Shown piece after piece: positions 1-10,905 of a stretch of DNA of 64,000 bases. The number at the start of each line of letters is the position of its first letter. Within the stretch, counting starts at the first letter, position 1. The notes beneath the pieces are model-generated. The model saw nothing but the letters and a program-made list of their open reading frames with translations. It was not told the DNA's origin and ran no database searches. Made by a program: the position numbers and the translations under genes. Where the stretch lies: assembly GCA_013397075.1 (NCBI GenBank), contig VWZS01000312.1, forward strand, positions 1 through 64,000. Direction: 5' to 3'. The DNA is from Rhabdornis inornatus (lineage: Eukaryota; Chordata; Aves; Passeriformes; Rhabdornithidae).

Positions 1-14
1 CCTTCCTTCCTTCC
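1..14. repeat. (CCTT)n microsatellite, cut by window edge
   Basis: Three and a half perfect CCTT units open the window, so the array probably extends to the left. No other content is visible. Confidence 0.8.
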
Positions 15-3000
15 GTGTGAAAAAAATTATGTGAAAGGAAGCAAGTCTTACATGTTAAGCATTTAGAGGCATAGCTCAAGGATAGGGTTTTATTTTTGTT
101 TTTTTCCCTTATAAAATATGATTGTGTTTATTTAATTTTTCATTTATATTGGAAATACATGTGTTATAATAGATAAGCATATTTCAAGAATGCAAGCTTG
201 GAGATAATTGAGGTAACATCTTGAAGTCACAAATATCAGAAATTGAGTTCCCATGGATTTCTCCAAAAGTAAAACTGGAGATGCATAACAAACAAGTCTT
301 GATTGCACTGAAAAAGCAAATAGTTGTAATTAAAGTTTGAGACACTGTAATTGTTTTGAGCTATAAAAAGAGGGAGTAAAAAATGTAAGAATTAAAATAT
401 GTCTCAGAAGATTTAATGAGAGGTTTCTCAGTCATCTAAGAAACTATTATGTAAAAGCAGGAATAAGTCAGTAAAGAATCACTCATTCAAAGATTGTTTT
501 TAAGAAATTAAGTCTGGAACAAAAGGAAAAGGAAAAAGCTAGGACCATTTAAAAAAAAATAATGTCAGCTGGGGAGAGTCAAAGTGTGCAGGCATAGAGG
601 TTATAACGTAATTAGCAGATTATTTACCTTTTTGGTTTACATATGGGTGCATGCCCAAGGCTAAAGATGAAATGAAACAATAAACTAAAATTTGGAGAAA
701 TCTGTCAGTTTTTAGCTGTATTAATCAATTATGCAGTGTAAGTGGGTTACTTGGATAACCTAGCTACATTATAATTTTAAAAAACACACTCTGTGTATCC
801 ATAAGACTTTTTTCTCACATCCCAGACCCTGACAACCAGGATAACTAGTTATTGCTGAGCATTGCCTGAAACCTCTAGGCTGTCTCAATGAGTTATTTCC
901 TCAAAACGAAGTCATGAAAATAAAATATATCAACATTAAAGTAATTAGTTTGGGTTTCCCCAAAAAATATTCACAATCAGCATATTTTCCTCTATATTTT
1001 GAAAAGCACTAGAGATGATGATACTTACTAATTTCTACAGCAAAATGAAAGTCACTTGTAAAAAAGATGAGACATTTCTGATGAAAAGCCCATGAGATTC
1101 AGTGTTTGCGAATTAACATGGAAGCCAGAAGCTAACATTTTGTGCAGCTGGAAAACCCCAGGGGCAGAAAGAATATAGTAATTCTTCTTCATTTTAAGTT
1201 AAATATATAACCTGAGGGTAACAAGCAGGGATTACTGATTGCCTGAGGTTAAAAAAAAAAAACAACCAAGCAACCAACATGTCAAATGTCGTCTCACCAA
1301 TCACAAGGCAGTATTGAAAATATCACTGCAAGCTGGAGAAGGTGTGGTTCTTGCCATGGAATTTCTTGTCCTATTCTGTTTAAGTGCATCGGGGAAAAGT
1401 AGATAGAAAGCCTCAGAATTATATGCTAGGACATACAAGGAATTTCATTTCCCCAGAAAGATATGTGAAGTTGAGACTGAAAAAATCTTAGTGGAAAATC
1501 AAAAGAGGAAAAACTGTCTTGTCAAAGAATTCAGAGCTATTAAGTATAACTGATTTTTTCTTTATGCCTTTACAGTCTCTGCTGAAAATTACTAAAAGAA
1601 GCAAAGGTTAAAAAAAAACCAGAGTCCATCAACCTTAATCAAATGTTTGCATTTAAACTACTTGGCAGTTAAAGGAAGTCTGAAACTTTCTCTGTTGCTG
1701 TTATGGCAATATGTAAATATACATGCTGAAATTTAGTCTGACTTTCTCAGTACAGTAATTTGCATGAAATAACTTGGAAAGCAGTTTGCTCAGAAGTCTT
1801 CTCAATAAGATAGAAGGAAATTTTCACCATGAAATGGAAGCATTACAAGTGTATAAAAGGATTGTGATTTCTCATCTGTGTCACCTTCATCCACAAAACA
1901 GAGCATGTATGTCTACACATCAAGGCTCTCTGGAAGGTTTTCAGTCATATTCAACTATTTTCTGGATATATAAACTTAACAGTGGATTTTTTTTTTTTAA
2001 TTGGCTTGGAAAATTTTTCATGAAAAATCTTTCCTCTCTGATTTAGAATTACTTAAGTAGTTATTAAAGGGAACCATCAACCCTTTGCAGTGCACCCAAT
2101 TAGATAATACAATTAATTTGTCTGAAAACTCCAATGCAGTCCTATTTGAAAACTCTAGTGGATTTCTGATTTATTACTCTGACTCTAGCAAACCATTAAA
2201 CACAAGTTAGTCAATATCATTGCCATTATCAATGCCACCAATCAAAGTATTTGTGTTAAGAGAATATTTCATGATTTTTAAAAATAACATGCAAGTGTAG
2301 GTACAGCAGGTTTTAGGTAAACAATTATTTTATTAAAAGAACAATGCTTTTATTACATATAAATATCATTTAAGGTATTATACCCTCTATATATATTACA
2401 TTCTATATCCTTCGTAATGGATTTCCATAACTGGAAAGGTGTACTTTTGATTAAAAAAAAGGAAATGTTTTAGCAGAGATCTGAGGGTTAATTTGTTATA
2501 AGATTTAGTAACAGAGGAAATGAAATATTTTTAAAAGTAAAACACTCTTTCTCGTTGAAGCAAATTTTTGTACTAAGGTTTTCCTTCAAGGTCACAGAAG
2601 TAAAAGCTTGCTTTTTTTGGGCCTTCATTTATTTAAAGAGAAAATTCTAAGAAATTCCCTAAAGGAAATAATCCCTTTGATAAACAACCTTTATTGAATA
2701 TAGTTGGAGGAGTATTTCTTTAGGGTATATTGCATTTGAGGTATTTTTCAATAGAATTAATTAAAGCCTTGTTCCAACCACATTTCTTTATTTTCTAAGC
2801 AAGTCATTTGCTGTTCAGCACAAAATCAAATTGAGTGTACAACCGAATCAATTTGTCTGACAGTGAAATCATGAAAACTCGTAATTAATTGGGAAGCTTT
2901 AGTTTTATTTATCTTAAGTAAGGAACACTGTGGCCATGAAGTACTCAATTGGCTAGGTAGCACATTTCCAGAAACCTTGGCTTATAGTTGAGTTGAATTG

Positions 3001-5087
3001 TAATGAAAAAGATTTTTTTAATATTGCTGGATATTGTTTGGAAATATTTGTGCCCTTGTCTTGCACTCAGAGACAGAGCAATCAGCTTTTACAGGCATGG
3101 TTTGGAGGGATAGATTTTTGTGCCCACATTAGGTGCAGCTTATGTACAAAAATGTGAAGGCCATCATCATGCCAGGCAAGAAAATTCACATAATTCTGTG
3201 AAGAACTTGCCTCTAAATAGTAGAGCTTTTCCAGCCTGGGAAGCTTTTGACTTCACAGGAAATGTATTTCACTGTGTGTGTGTGTTTCTATAGTTGTCCA
3301 TACATATGACTAAATGTATGTATATGTATAAATACACTGATTTTAATTAATATAAAAATAATTTAAATTCACATGTACAGATGTTAAAAAAGGTATTAAG
3401 CATTATTTAAATATATATTTTTTCATGTATTTTTAATTTAAACCAAGGGAGACATAGTAATTGGTATAAAAGATCAATCATTTTTAAATTTAGAGACAAT
3501 AATTTAAAAAAATAGAGAACATCTATAACCTCTCTAAACATGTTGAAATGTTCAAATATTTTAGCATCCAGTATAGTTTGTGTGTGCCAAAATTATATGT
3601 AAATACAGAAAACATATTAAAAAAATTCCTTACAAATTCTCTCCTGAAAACTGGGTATTAACAGTTGTGGACCAAACCTGGCTGTATCATAGCAGTCTTA
3701 CTGTGATTTGGTTTGTGTTGACATGAAACCTATGAAACATCATTGTCATACAATTTGAGATTTTTTTTTTTTTAACTGAAAATCAGCAAGATTGACTGGA
3801 CTTTCTTTGTTCAGTGTCTAAAAGACAGAATATATACAAGTGTTTGAAGTTAAATGGAAAAGATAAGTAAATACTAAAAATCATGATCATAAAAAAGAAA
3901 AAGTAGTTTTAGAGAAATTTTAAAAAAATACTTAATAAGAATATTCAGTGCAAATTTTTACAATCCAATTAATTGTGAAAACTCATTTTGCTGAAGTAAG
4001 AAGCATGACTGAAATAAATCTTTATCACTTTTGTTGGATCATGCAAAAATCTTCTAATCTCATGCTCTAAAGTTTTTTTTAAATATATATAGACATAATT
4101 TCTTCTTCTATCTTGAAAACATTTGACATATAATTTTGCAAAATGTTTCTAGTCTCTGAATTTCAGCACTTTGATCAGGATTAGGAGTAAACTGATGAGG
4201 AGGGAATACTGGTGTGGCCAGTCATGAAAGAAAAATGTATTGCTTTTCTGGTAATTGCATCTCACTTGCATGAATAAGATCAAAAACTTGAGACAAAAAT
4301 GGGATGATGAAGAAATTTTCCCTAGTTTAACTTTTAAAGACCCCCATTTTTTTCTGGACCATGAAATTGATCTTTCTTACAAGAGGTCATATTTCCCTAA
4401 GTGTCTTCTAGCAAGGACATGAAGGCCTTTTCCACAATATGTAAATATATAACAAGTATTAAAACTTAGACCTGAAATTTAGATTAAAGAAAGAATGCTC
4501 TTTTGGCAATAAAGCATTTTGTCTTTTTTATTTTTCCTAGATATGTATTGAGTAATTCTGCCAAAATTTAAATGCCTTTGAAAAATCCCTGCCCTTCAGA
4601 AGGTGCTTCAAATATTATGATTTGACATTTTGCACTTCAGCAATTGTAACCACTTAAGAGTTACGTGCTTCACTCATGATTCCAGCAAATGGGATCTATT
4701 CAGTTCAGGACTTCTGGGGCTATTTGAAACATGGATTTTAAACAAGGAGATGAGGCTGTGGAAGGAGAGAGCTGCTGAAGGAATGAATCTGTTTCTTTGT
4801 CTTAGGATAAGGATATCAGGTAGGATAGAGAAGACAAATAGAATAAGGAGCCTCTAAAGAGTGTAGGAATCACAAGGCAATATTGAAAAGCTTTACTGAG
4901 CAAAAGGGGTAAGAGGGGCAGGTAAGTACAGAATGAACTTTGGGAAAAGAAACAAGGACTTGAAAGATATGAGATAATCCTGCTTGACAGAGAACACAGG
5001 CTGGGAATGTGAATGCCATTCCACCATTGTAAAATGGTGTTTTCAAACAATCCTGGGATGAACAACTTGAAGTTGCAAGTGTTCAAA
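15..5087. other. AT-rich non-coding stretch, nothing recognised
   Basis: About 5 kb of low-GC sequence with short A and T tracts (for example a T run near 3760-3773). The open frames at 1774-2046 and 4630-4857 are short, have no recognisable domain and lack splice or poly(A) context. I see no repeat family here. Confidence 0.6.
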
Positions 5088-5212
5088 TTAAGGCTAAATG
5101 GGGCTCTGAGAAGTCTGATCTAGTGGAAGATGTCCCTGCCCATGGAAACAGGGGGTTGCAGTAGCTGACCTTTAAAAGTCCTTCTAACATTACACCATTC
5201 TGTGTTTCTGTG
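5088..5212 (+). mobile_element. CR1 LINE 3'-end fragment
   Basis: The block reads like the last ~125 bp of an avian CR1 in sense orientation. It has the 'ggggctctgag' segment, then 'gatgtccctgcccatgg', then 'gacctttaaaagtcc', and ends in a decayed version of the CR1 3' octamer tail ('ttctgtgtttctgtg'). It is 5' truncated, as most CR1 copies are, and has no coding content. Confidence 0.85.
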
Positions 5213-5335
5213 AAGTGTCTGGAACTGCTGAGGTGAAAAGAATAGAGAGGGTGAGGGAAATTAAGAGGAAATGCAGTTAGGCAGCATCAGCCTAGAAAAG
5301 ACTGACAGGAAGAAAAAATTTGAAAAAAGAGAAGT

Positions 5336-5548
5336 TGGTTTCTGTTTGTTTTTTTTGTTTGGTTGGGGTTTTTTATTTTGGTTTTGGTTTTTTTGTTTGT
5401 TTTTTTGTGTGTGTGTTTTTTTGGTTTTTTGTTTGTTTTTTGTTTTTTTTTTGTTGGTGTTGTTTTTTTTGGGGTTTTTTTGTTTTGTTTTTTTTTTCAT
5501 TTTTTGTTTTTTTTTGGGGGGGTTGTTTGTTGTTTTGGGGTTTTTTTA
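5336..5548. repeat. G/T-only low-complexity tract
   Basis: About 210 bp made almost entirely of T and G on the plus strand, with runs of T broken by G, GG and GGGG and a GGGGGGG run near 5516. The strand asymmetry is extreme. Overlapping open frames on both strands (F/C/V/L-rich or K/N/Q-rich) are products of this composition and not genes. Confidence 0.9.
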
Positions 5549-8362
5549 ATAAAATTCACATTTTAAAACCCTGACTCTGGTCTTTTTGTGCAGAGTAGGA
5601 AATTCAAGTAACATGTGTGCCTCAGGAATATGTTGTATGTTATTAATCCTTATCACATCATTCATTGGATATGGTGTGGAGTTGTGTGATGTTGTTTAAT
5701 CCATTAGGTCAGTGATCTAGAAAATCTAGAGACACCAGTGATAGTTTAAGAACTTAAATTATGGAATTTAATCTTTTATTTTTAAAAAATATTTCCTTGT
5801 CTAGGGAGCCAAAGAAGCATGTACAACTGTATTTTCATTTGTTCACAATATTTGTAAATAAAAACATTTTTATGGTTGAAACTTTAAGCACTTGAAAGTT
5901 AGAAAACATCTGAACGTGAGTTTCCTATGCTTCATGACCTCTCTTCCACCTTTTTGGGAGTATGGTTTCCAATTAACTACCGTGACAGCTCAGGTTGCTG
6001 TGCTTTCAAAGCAAGTTTTGAAGATATAAAAAATGAAAGCAACTATGACCTCAGCTTTATGGCATGTACACTGTATACCTAAAGCATTAAAGTTAGTACT
6101 ATAAAGAACAGTACAAAATACTACAGGTGAAAGAAAGAAGAATAACTACAGGTGTAAAAAATGCAGTTTTTATTAATCACACAAAGCAGTCAGTAACTCT
6201 CTCCTCTGCAATGCTGCTACCAGCTTTGCATACATGACTATAGTATAAGAATAGCTGCCACACCTTGGAGGACAAGGGAAGTGGCTATGCTGGTAATGAC
6301 AGAGATTGCATTCAATCCTCAGCACTAATTGAGGGCTGTGTTCAGTAATGGATTTGCTGTATTACTATACCCACAGCTTTTGTTTCATTAAGACAGCTGG
6401 AGTTTAAACCTTTTGCAATCTGACGAGAGAAAAATGTTGGCTCTCGTTTCAAGGAAATGCTTAATCATGCACTAATTTTGAGCATGTTTTGAAGTTCTCT
6501 GAATTTAAATACCTGCTGTGTGAAAATGTGTCTTAATAAAAGAACAAATGAGAATGAAGGTACTTTTTCACACATTTCAAGGACAATCAGACAATACACA
6601 CAAGTCATATGCAGACAAGCTTGACAATTATTCAAATTAATAACAAATACCAACATTTTCACAAAAAATATTTTGCCATTCCTTACTTTTGGTGGAATTA
6701 ACCTCCTTTCATTTTAGATTTACAATCTCAGCATTTAGTGGATATGTTTTAAAAATACCTTTGTAGTCAGCAGAGAAAAACAGCTCCAGGGAGAAACTGG
6801 TCTGACAAAAAAAGGATAAATTACATCTTTCTCTCTCTGGTGTATAAGAGAGCCCAGATTTTGGGCCTTGATAAGACATCTAGACCACAGATGGCTAAAA
6901 TATGGTGACATGAACCCCATTTTTGTTGTCCAAAAAGAAACAGTCAACAAGGATAGATATATGCTCTAGATACAGACTCTCTAAGCTGACATCAAATTGT
7001 AAGTCTAGACCTGTAAATCTGGTTCATTGATCTTTTAACTGTTTGGCAAAAATTTAGTTCAGCTTATAATTATAAACTGAGTATGTAGGATCACATAAGT
7101 CTGATTTTTTACCTATTGAACAATATCTATGTGGGAAGACTTGCTGTCTGGCTGAAAGTGAAATGCAGATGATCCCAGTCGCTGCCAGAGTTCCTGACTT
7201 TGGTCAAGAAATGCATTGTGCCTCTTCTGAGATGTGTGTTATACATTTAAAAGACCCTGATATTACTGTTCTGGCTGCATGAAGCTGATATCAGCAGATA
7301 ATATCACTATAGAAACTGTGTAAATGTCTTCCTAATTAGTTCTCAAAGTGAACAGAGGAAGGAAGGGGAAATTTACAGGTAAAAATTGCTAGTATGAAAA
7401 CGCACGCGTGGTATCTTTGTTGTTGTTGCTGTTATGCACCTTCGAGGTAAAAAAAAAAAAAAAGAAAAATCTTTTATGCTTATGATATATATTAATGACT
7501 CACTGAAGACAATTGCACATAGATGGCCTGAAAGACCCAGATGTACAAATCAGCCCTTTGTGCCTGTTCTGTTTCTTGCTGTAACAGCCTGAATTCATCA
7601 CTCAGAATTAAATTTAAGGATCTATTACGAAACATGAGACATTCAAAGAGGGAAAACAATTCAATTAACAGGTATGTGTTTAATACAACTTTTAGATTTA
7701 TTGCACTTATTCCCTCATGTTACTATTAAATGTCTATTTAAAAAAGAAGAGTGCAAAAACCTCTATTCATAGAAGAGCAAATAAAAAATCAAATGTGTAT
7801 CTGTGTGGATATAAATAAATAATCATAGTTATAACCCATAGTTAGTGACAGCATTGAAAAAACATGCTGCATGAAGTGCTTTGTAATATTGTATTATTCA
7901 TTTTTTTTTATAAGTCAGGACTTGGGCATATGGAACACTATGGGGAATCTGTGAAGGCATGACAGCTTCAGTTTAAAACACTCAATGATTTCATTTAATA
8001 TGAGAGATAGCAGCCAACACAAGAAGCTCAGAAGAAAGTAGAATGGGATAATTGTATTAATAGCCACATATAGGGTGATTATTATCTAAAACTACCCAGA
8101 AAGCACACCCAAAAGTCTTGATTCTTTTAAAAATTTAGTTCAATAATGTCAGCCATGGAACAAAGAAGACATCAGTTTGGCAGGGTACACTAATGAAAAT
8201 CTGAAGAATGTACACATACGCCTGGTTGTATTTCTGAATCACTTACTTCTTGAGTATCTGAAAGAAATGTAATAAGTCCAAAACCATTTCCCATAAAATA
8301 ACCATATTAATTGTTGCGGTGCACAAGTTTTAAGTTTATTATAAGTTGATTTCATTTATAAT
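5549..8362. other. AT-rich non-coding stretch
   Basis: No repeat family or gene recognised. Small features only: a short TTG run near 7419-7430 and an A tract near 7449-7463. Open frames at 6465-6662, 6735-6950 and 7541-7729 are short and have no visible domain. Confidence 0.6.
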
Positions 8363-8523
8363 TGTAATGGTTTCTCCCCGGTGTTTCCCCTCTGAAATGG
8401 TCTGCCCCAGGTCTTCCTTTCCCGCCCTTGCCCTGTTGCACCTGCCCAAACCCCTCTCAGTTAAGTGTCAATCCTCCCCGGGCCCTCCCAAGTACCTGGA
8501 ATGTTCCCTGTCCTNGAGGCCGC
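8363..8523 (+). mobile_element. LTR-like GC-rich fragment (probable avian ERV LTR piece)
   Basis: A sharp jump in GC begins at 'tgtaatggtttctcccc', a TG start of LTR type. It continues as C-rich sequence to the ambiguous base N at 8515 and stops where CR1 sequence begins at about 8524. It resembles passerine ERV LTR sequence as I remember it, but no TATA box, poly(A) signal or target-site duplication is visible, so the class is unassigned. The orientation is a guess from the TG end. Confidence 0.4.
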
Positions 8524-9437
8524 GTCAATTAATGGATTGACTGCACCATCATCAAATTTGCAGATGACAGCAAGCTGAGTGGTGTTGTTGACATACCTGA
8601 AAGATGGGATTCTATGCAGAGGGACCTGAACAAGCTTGAGAGGTGGGCCCATGGGAATCTCATGACATTTAACAAGACTAAGTGTGGAGTGCTGCACCTG
8701 GGTCAGGCCAATCCCTGGTATCAACACAGGCTGTGGGATGAACAGATCCAGAGCAGCCCTGTGAGAAGGACTTGGAGGTGCTGCTGGGTGAGAGGCTGGA
8801 TATGACCCAGCTGTGTGCTTTAGTATTCCAGAAAGCTAAATGTGTCCTGGGCTGCATCCAAAGCAGTGTGGGCAGCAGAGTGAGGGAGGGAATTCTGCCC
8901 CTCTGCTCTGCTCTGGTGAGACCTCATCTGAAATGCTGCATCCAGCTCTGCGGTATCCAGCACAGGAAGGACATAGACTTCTTGGAATGAGTCCAGAGGA
9001 TGGCCACCAAGATGATTAGAGGGACATAGTGCATCTTCCAAGGTGAAAGGCAAAGAGAAGTGGATTTTTGCAGTCTGGAAAAGAGAAGATGAACCAACAG
9101 GTGGAACTCATTATGGCCTTCCAGCATCTCAAGGGAGCTTTCAAGAAATATAGAGACTACTGACAAAAGCATGCAGTGACAAGAGAGAATGGCTTCACAC
9201 TGGAAGAGAGTAGGTTTAGATTAGATATTAGGAAAACAAATCTTGATTGTGAGGGTGATGAGGCACTGGAACAGGTTGCCTAGAGAGGTTGTGGATGTCC
9301 CATCCCCGGAAATGTTCAAGGCCAGGCTGGATGGGGCTCTGAGCAACCTGGTCTGGTAATGTGTCCATGGCAGGGTGGAGTAAGAACCAGCTGATCTTTA
9401 AATTCTCTTCCATCCAAATCATTCTATAACTCTCCTA
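8524..9437 (+). mobile_element. CR1 LINE, 3' ~0.9 kb (end of RT ORF plus 3' UTR)
   Basis: This is a sense-orientation CR1 running from the C-terminal RT region to the 3' end. Landmarks in order are 'atcatcaaatttgcagatgac' with its last base omitted (8550-8569), the 'gtgggcccatgggaatctcatg' block near 8643, 'ctgcacctgggtcaggccaatc' near 8692, 'gcccctctgctctgctctgg' near 8898, 'gatgattagagggacat' near 9012, and 'cactggaacaggttgcc' near 9263. The tail 'ccattctataac'-like octamer ends by about 9437. Stops and frameshifts interrupt the ORF, so it is dead. It sits directly against the (CTCTT)n array. Confidence 0.95.
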
Positions 9438-9443
9438 ATTAAT

Positions 9444-10080
9444 TTCTCTTCTCTTCTCTTCTCTTCTCTTCTCTTCTCTTCTCTTCTCTTCTCTTCTCTT
9501 CTCTTCTCTTCTCTTCTCTTCTCTTCTCTTCTCTTCTCTTCTCTTCTCTTCTCTTCTCTTCTCTTCTCTTCTCTTCTCTTCTCTTCTCTTCTCTTCTCTT
9601 CTCTTCTCTTCTCTTCTCTTCTCTTCTCTTCTCTTCTCTTCTCTTCTCTTCTCTTCTCTTCTCTTCTCTTCTCTTCTCTTCTCTTCTCTTCTCTTCTCTT
9701 CTCTTCTCTTCTCTTCTCTTCTCTTCTCTTCTCTTCTCTTCTCTTCTCTTCTCTTCTCTTCTCTTCTCTTCTCTTCTCTTCTCTTCTCTTCTCTTCTCTT
9801 CTCTTCTCTTCTCTTCTCTTCTCTTCTCTTCTCTTCTCTTCTCTTCTCTTCTCTTCTCTTCTCTTCTCTTCTCTTCTCTTCTCTTCTCTTCTCTTCTCTT
9901 CTCTTCTCTTCTCTTCTCTTCTCTTCTCTTCTCTTCTCTTCTCTTCTCTTCTCTTCTCTTCTCTTCTCTTCTCTTCTCTTCTCTTCTCTTCTCTTCTCTT
10001 CTCTTCTCTTCTCTTCTCTTCTCTTCTCTTCTCTTCTCTTCTCTTCTCTTCTCTTCTCTTCTCTTCTCTTCTCTTCTCTT
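9444..10080. repeat. Perfect (CTCTT)n pentanucleotide array, ~127 copies
   Basis: About 637 bp of TTCTC/CTCTT units with no visible interruption. The plus strand is all pyrimidine and the minus strand all purine, and the unit is mirror symmetric, so the tract can in principle form triplex (H-) DNA. It begins a few bases after the CR1 3' tail, a common birthplace of microsatellites. The 220-residue Arg/Glu/Lys open frame on the minus strand is only a translation of the repeat. Confidence 0.98.
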
Positions 10081-10277
10081 TTCTGATTATTATTCATCTG
10101 AATTCATCTCTCCTCAAAGCAATTATTTAAATTTTGATATGAAGCTCAAGAAATTAATTTCAGAATCTGGAAGTTATTTATGAATGGTCTTCTGAAGAAA
10201 AAAATATTTTCTGGAAGTTTCTGTGAAGACAGTTTACATTTATTCTACTTTGATTTATATGCAGTTTTACATTGAAA

Positions 10278-10491
10278 GATCATAGAATATTTTGAGATTG
10301 GAAAGGACTCACAAGGATCATCGAAGTTCAGCTTCCTGCATAGGACTGCCCCAAGAATCATGCCATATGCCCGAGAGCATTTTCCAAATTCTTCTTGAAC
10401 TCTGTCAGGCTTGGTGCACACCACTTCCCTGGGGGCCTGTTCCAGTCCCCAGCAACCCTCTGGATGAAAAACCTCTTCCCAATATCTAATA
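10278..10491 (-). mobile_element. CR1 LINE 3' end, outer element of a nested pair (part 1)
   Basis: This is the reverse complement of a CR1 3' end: it opens with a tail like 'atcatagaatattttgag', then 'ggatcatcgaagttcagc', 'cttgaactctgtcaggcttgg' (last base omitted), 'cacttccctgggg' and 'cctcttcccaatatctaat'. At that point the CR1 consensus is broken by another CR1. The missing continuation resumes at about 10813. The subfamily looks the same as the fragment at 50690-50845 ('ggcacatg...attcttggg'). Confidence 0.9.
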
Positions 10492-10812
10492 TCACAGAAT
10501 CACTGGGTTGGAAGAGACCTTCAAGACCATCAAGTCCAATCCATGCCCTAACACCTTAATTAAACCAAGGCACTGAGTGCCACATCCAATCTTTTTTTAA
10601 ACACATCCAGGGATGGTGACTCCATTACCTCCCCAGGCAGACCATTCCAGTACTTTATTACTCTTTCAGTAAAAAACTTTTTCCTAATATCCAACCTATA
10701 TTTCCCTTGGGGCAGCTTTAGATTGTGTCCTCTTGTTCTGTCAGTTGCTGCCTGGAGAAAGAGATCAACCCCTATCTGACTACAACTACCCTTCAGGCTG
10801 CTGTAGAGAGTG
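10492..10812 (-). mobile_element. CR1 LINE 3' end inserted inside another CR1
   Basis: Reverse-complement CR1. Its 3' tail begins 'atcacagaatcactgggttgg' (one base omitted), followed by 'gaccatcaagtccaatcc', 'cagggatggtgactccat', 'ttcctaatatccaacc' and 'gcagctttagattgtgtcc'. It is truncated at 'tgtagagagtg'. Both flanks belong to a different CR1 subfamily in the same orientation, so this is the younger insertion. The 86-residue minus-strand frame inside it is the decayed end of the RT ORF, not a gene. Confidence 0.92.
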
Positions 10813-10905
10813 ATANCCAACTGTAACCCAAACCTCCCGACACAAATTCATACAATTCCCTTGGGTCAAGTCACCAGAGAGATATTCTTGGATCTGCTTA
10901 CACTT
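10813..10905 (-). mobile_element. CR1 LINE, outer element of the nested pair (part 2)
   Basis: After the ambiguous base N (10816) the sequence picks up the outer CR1 where it stopped at 10491: 'ccaactgtaacccaaacctc', then 'cacaaattcatacaattccc', then 'ttgggtc' and 'gtcaccagagag'. If N is t, the junction reads 'atatccaac', a near repeat of 'atatctaat' at 10483-10491. That looks like a short target-site duplication of the inner element. Confidence 0.75.

Noticed and set aside
5261..5574. Several overlapping frames, F/C/V-rich or K/N-rich, that mimic membrane or basic proteins
   Set aside because: Produced by the G/T-only tract; composition alone explains them.
8461..9172. Overlapping frames on both strands in the 8.4-9.2 kb region
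   Set aside because: They lie within LTR-like and CR1 sequence. The sense frame is a broken CR1 ORF2 end and the antisense frames are shadows.
9435..10097. 220-residue Arg/Glu/Lys-repeat open frame on the minus strand
   Set aside because: It is the translation of the (CTCTT)n microsatellite, whose period never produces a stop.
8363..10844. Idea that 8363-8514 and 10817-10844 are two halves of one solo LTR split by a 2.3 kb misassembly at the two Ns
   Set aside because: The sequence after 10816 continues the outer CR1 interrupted at 10491, so a CR1 nest explains it better, and no matching target-site duplication flanks such an LTR.
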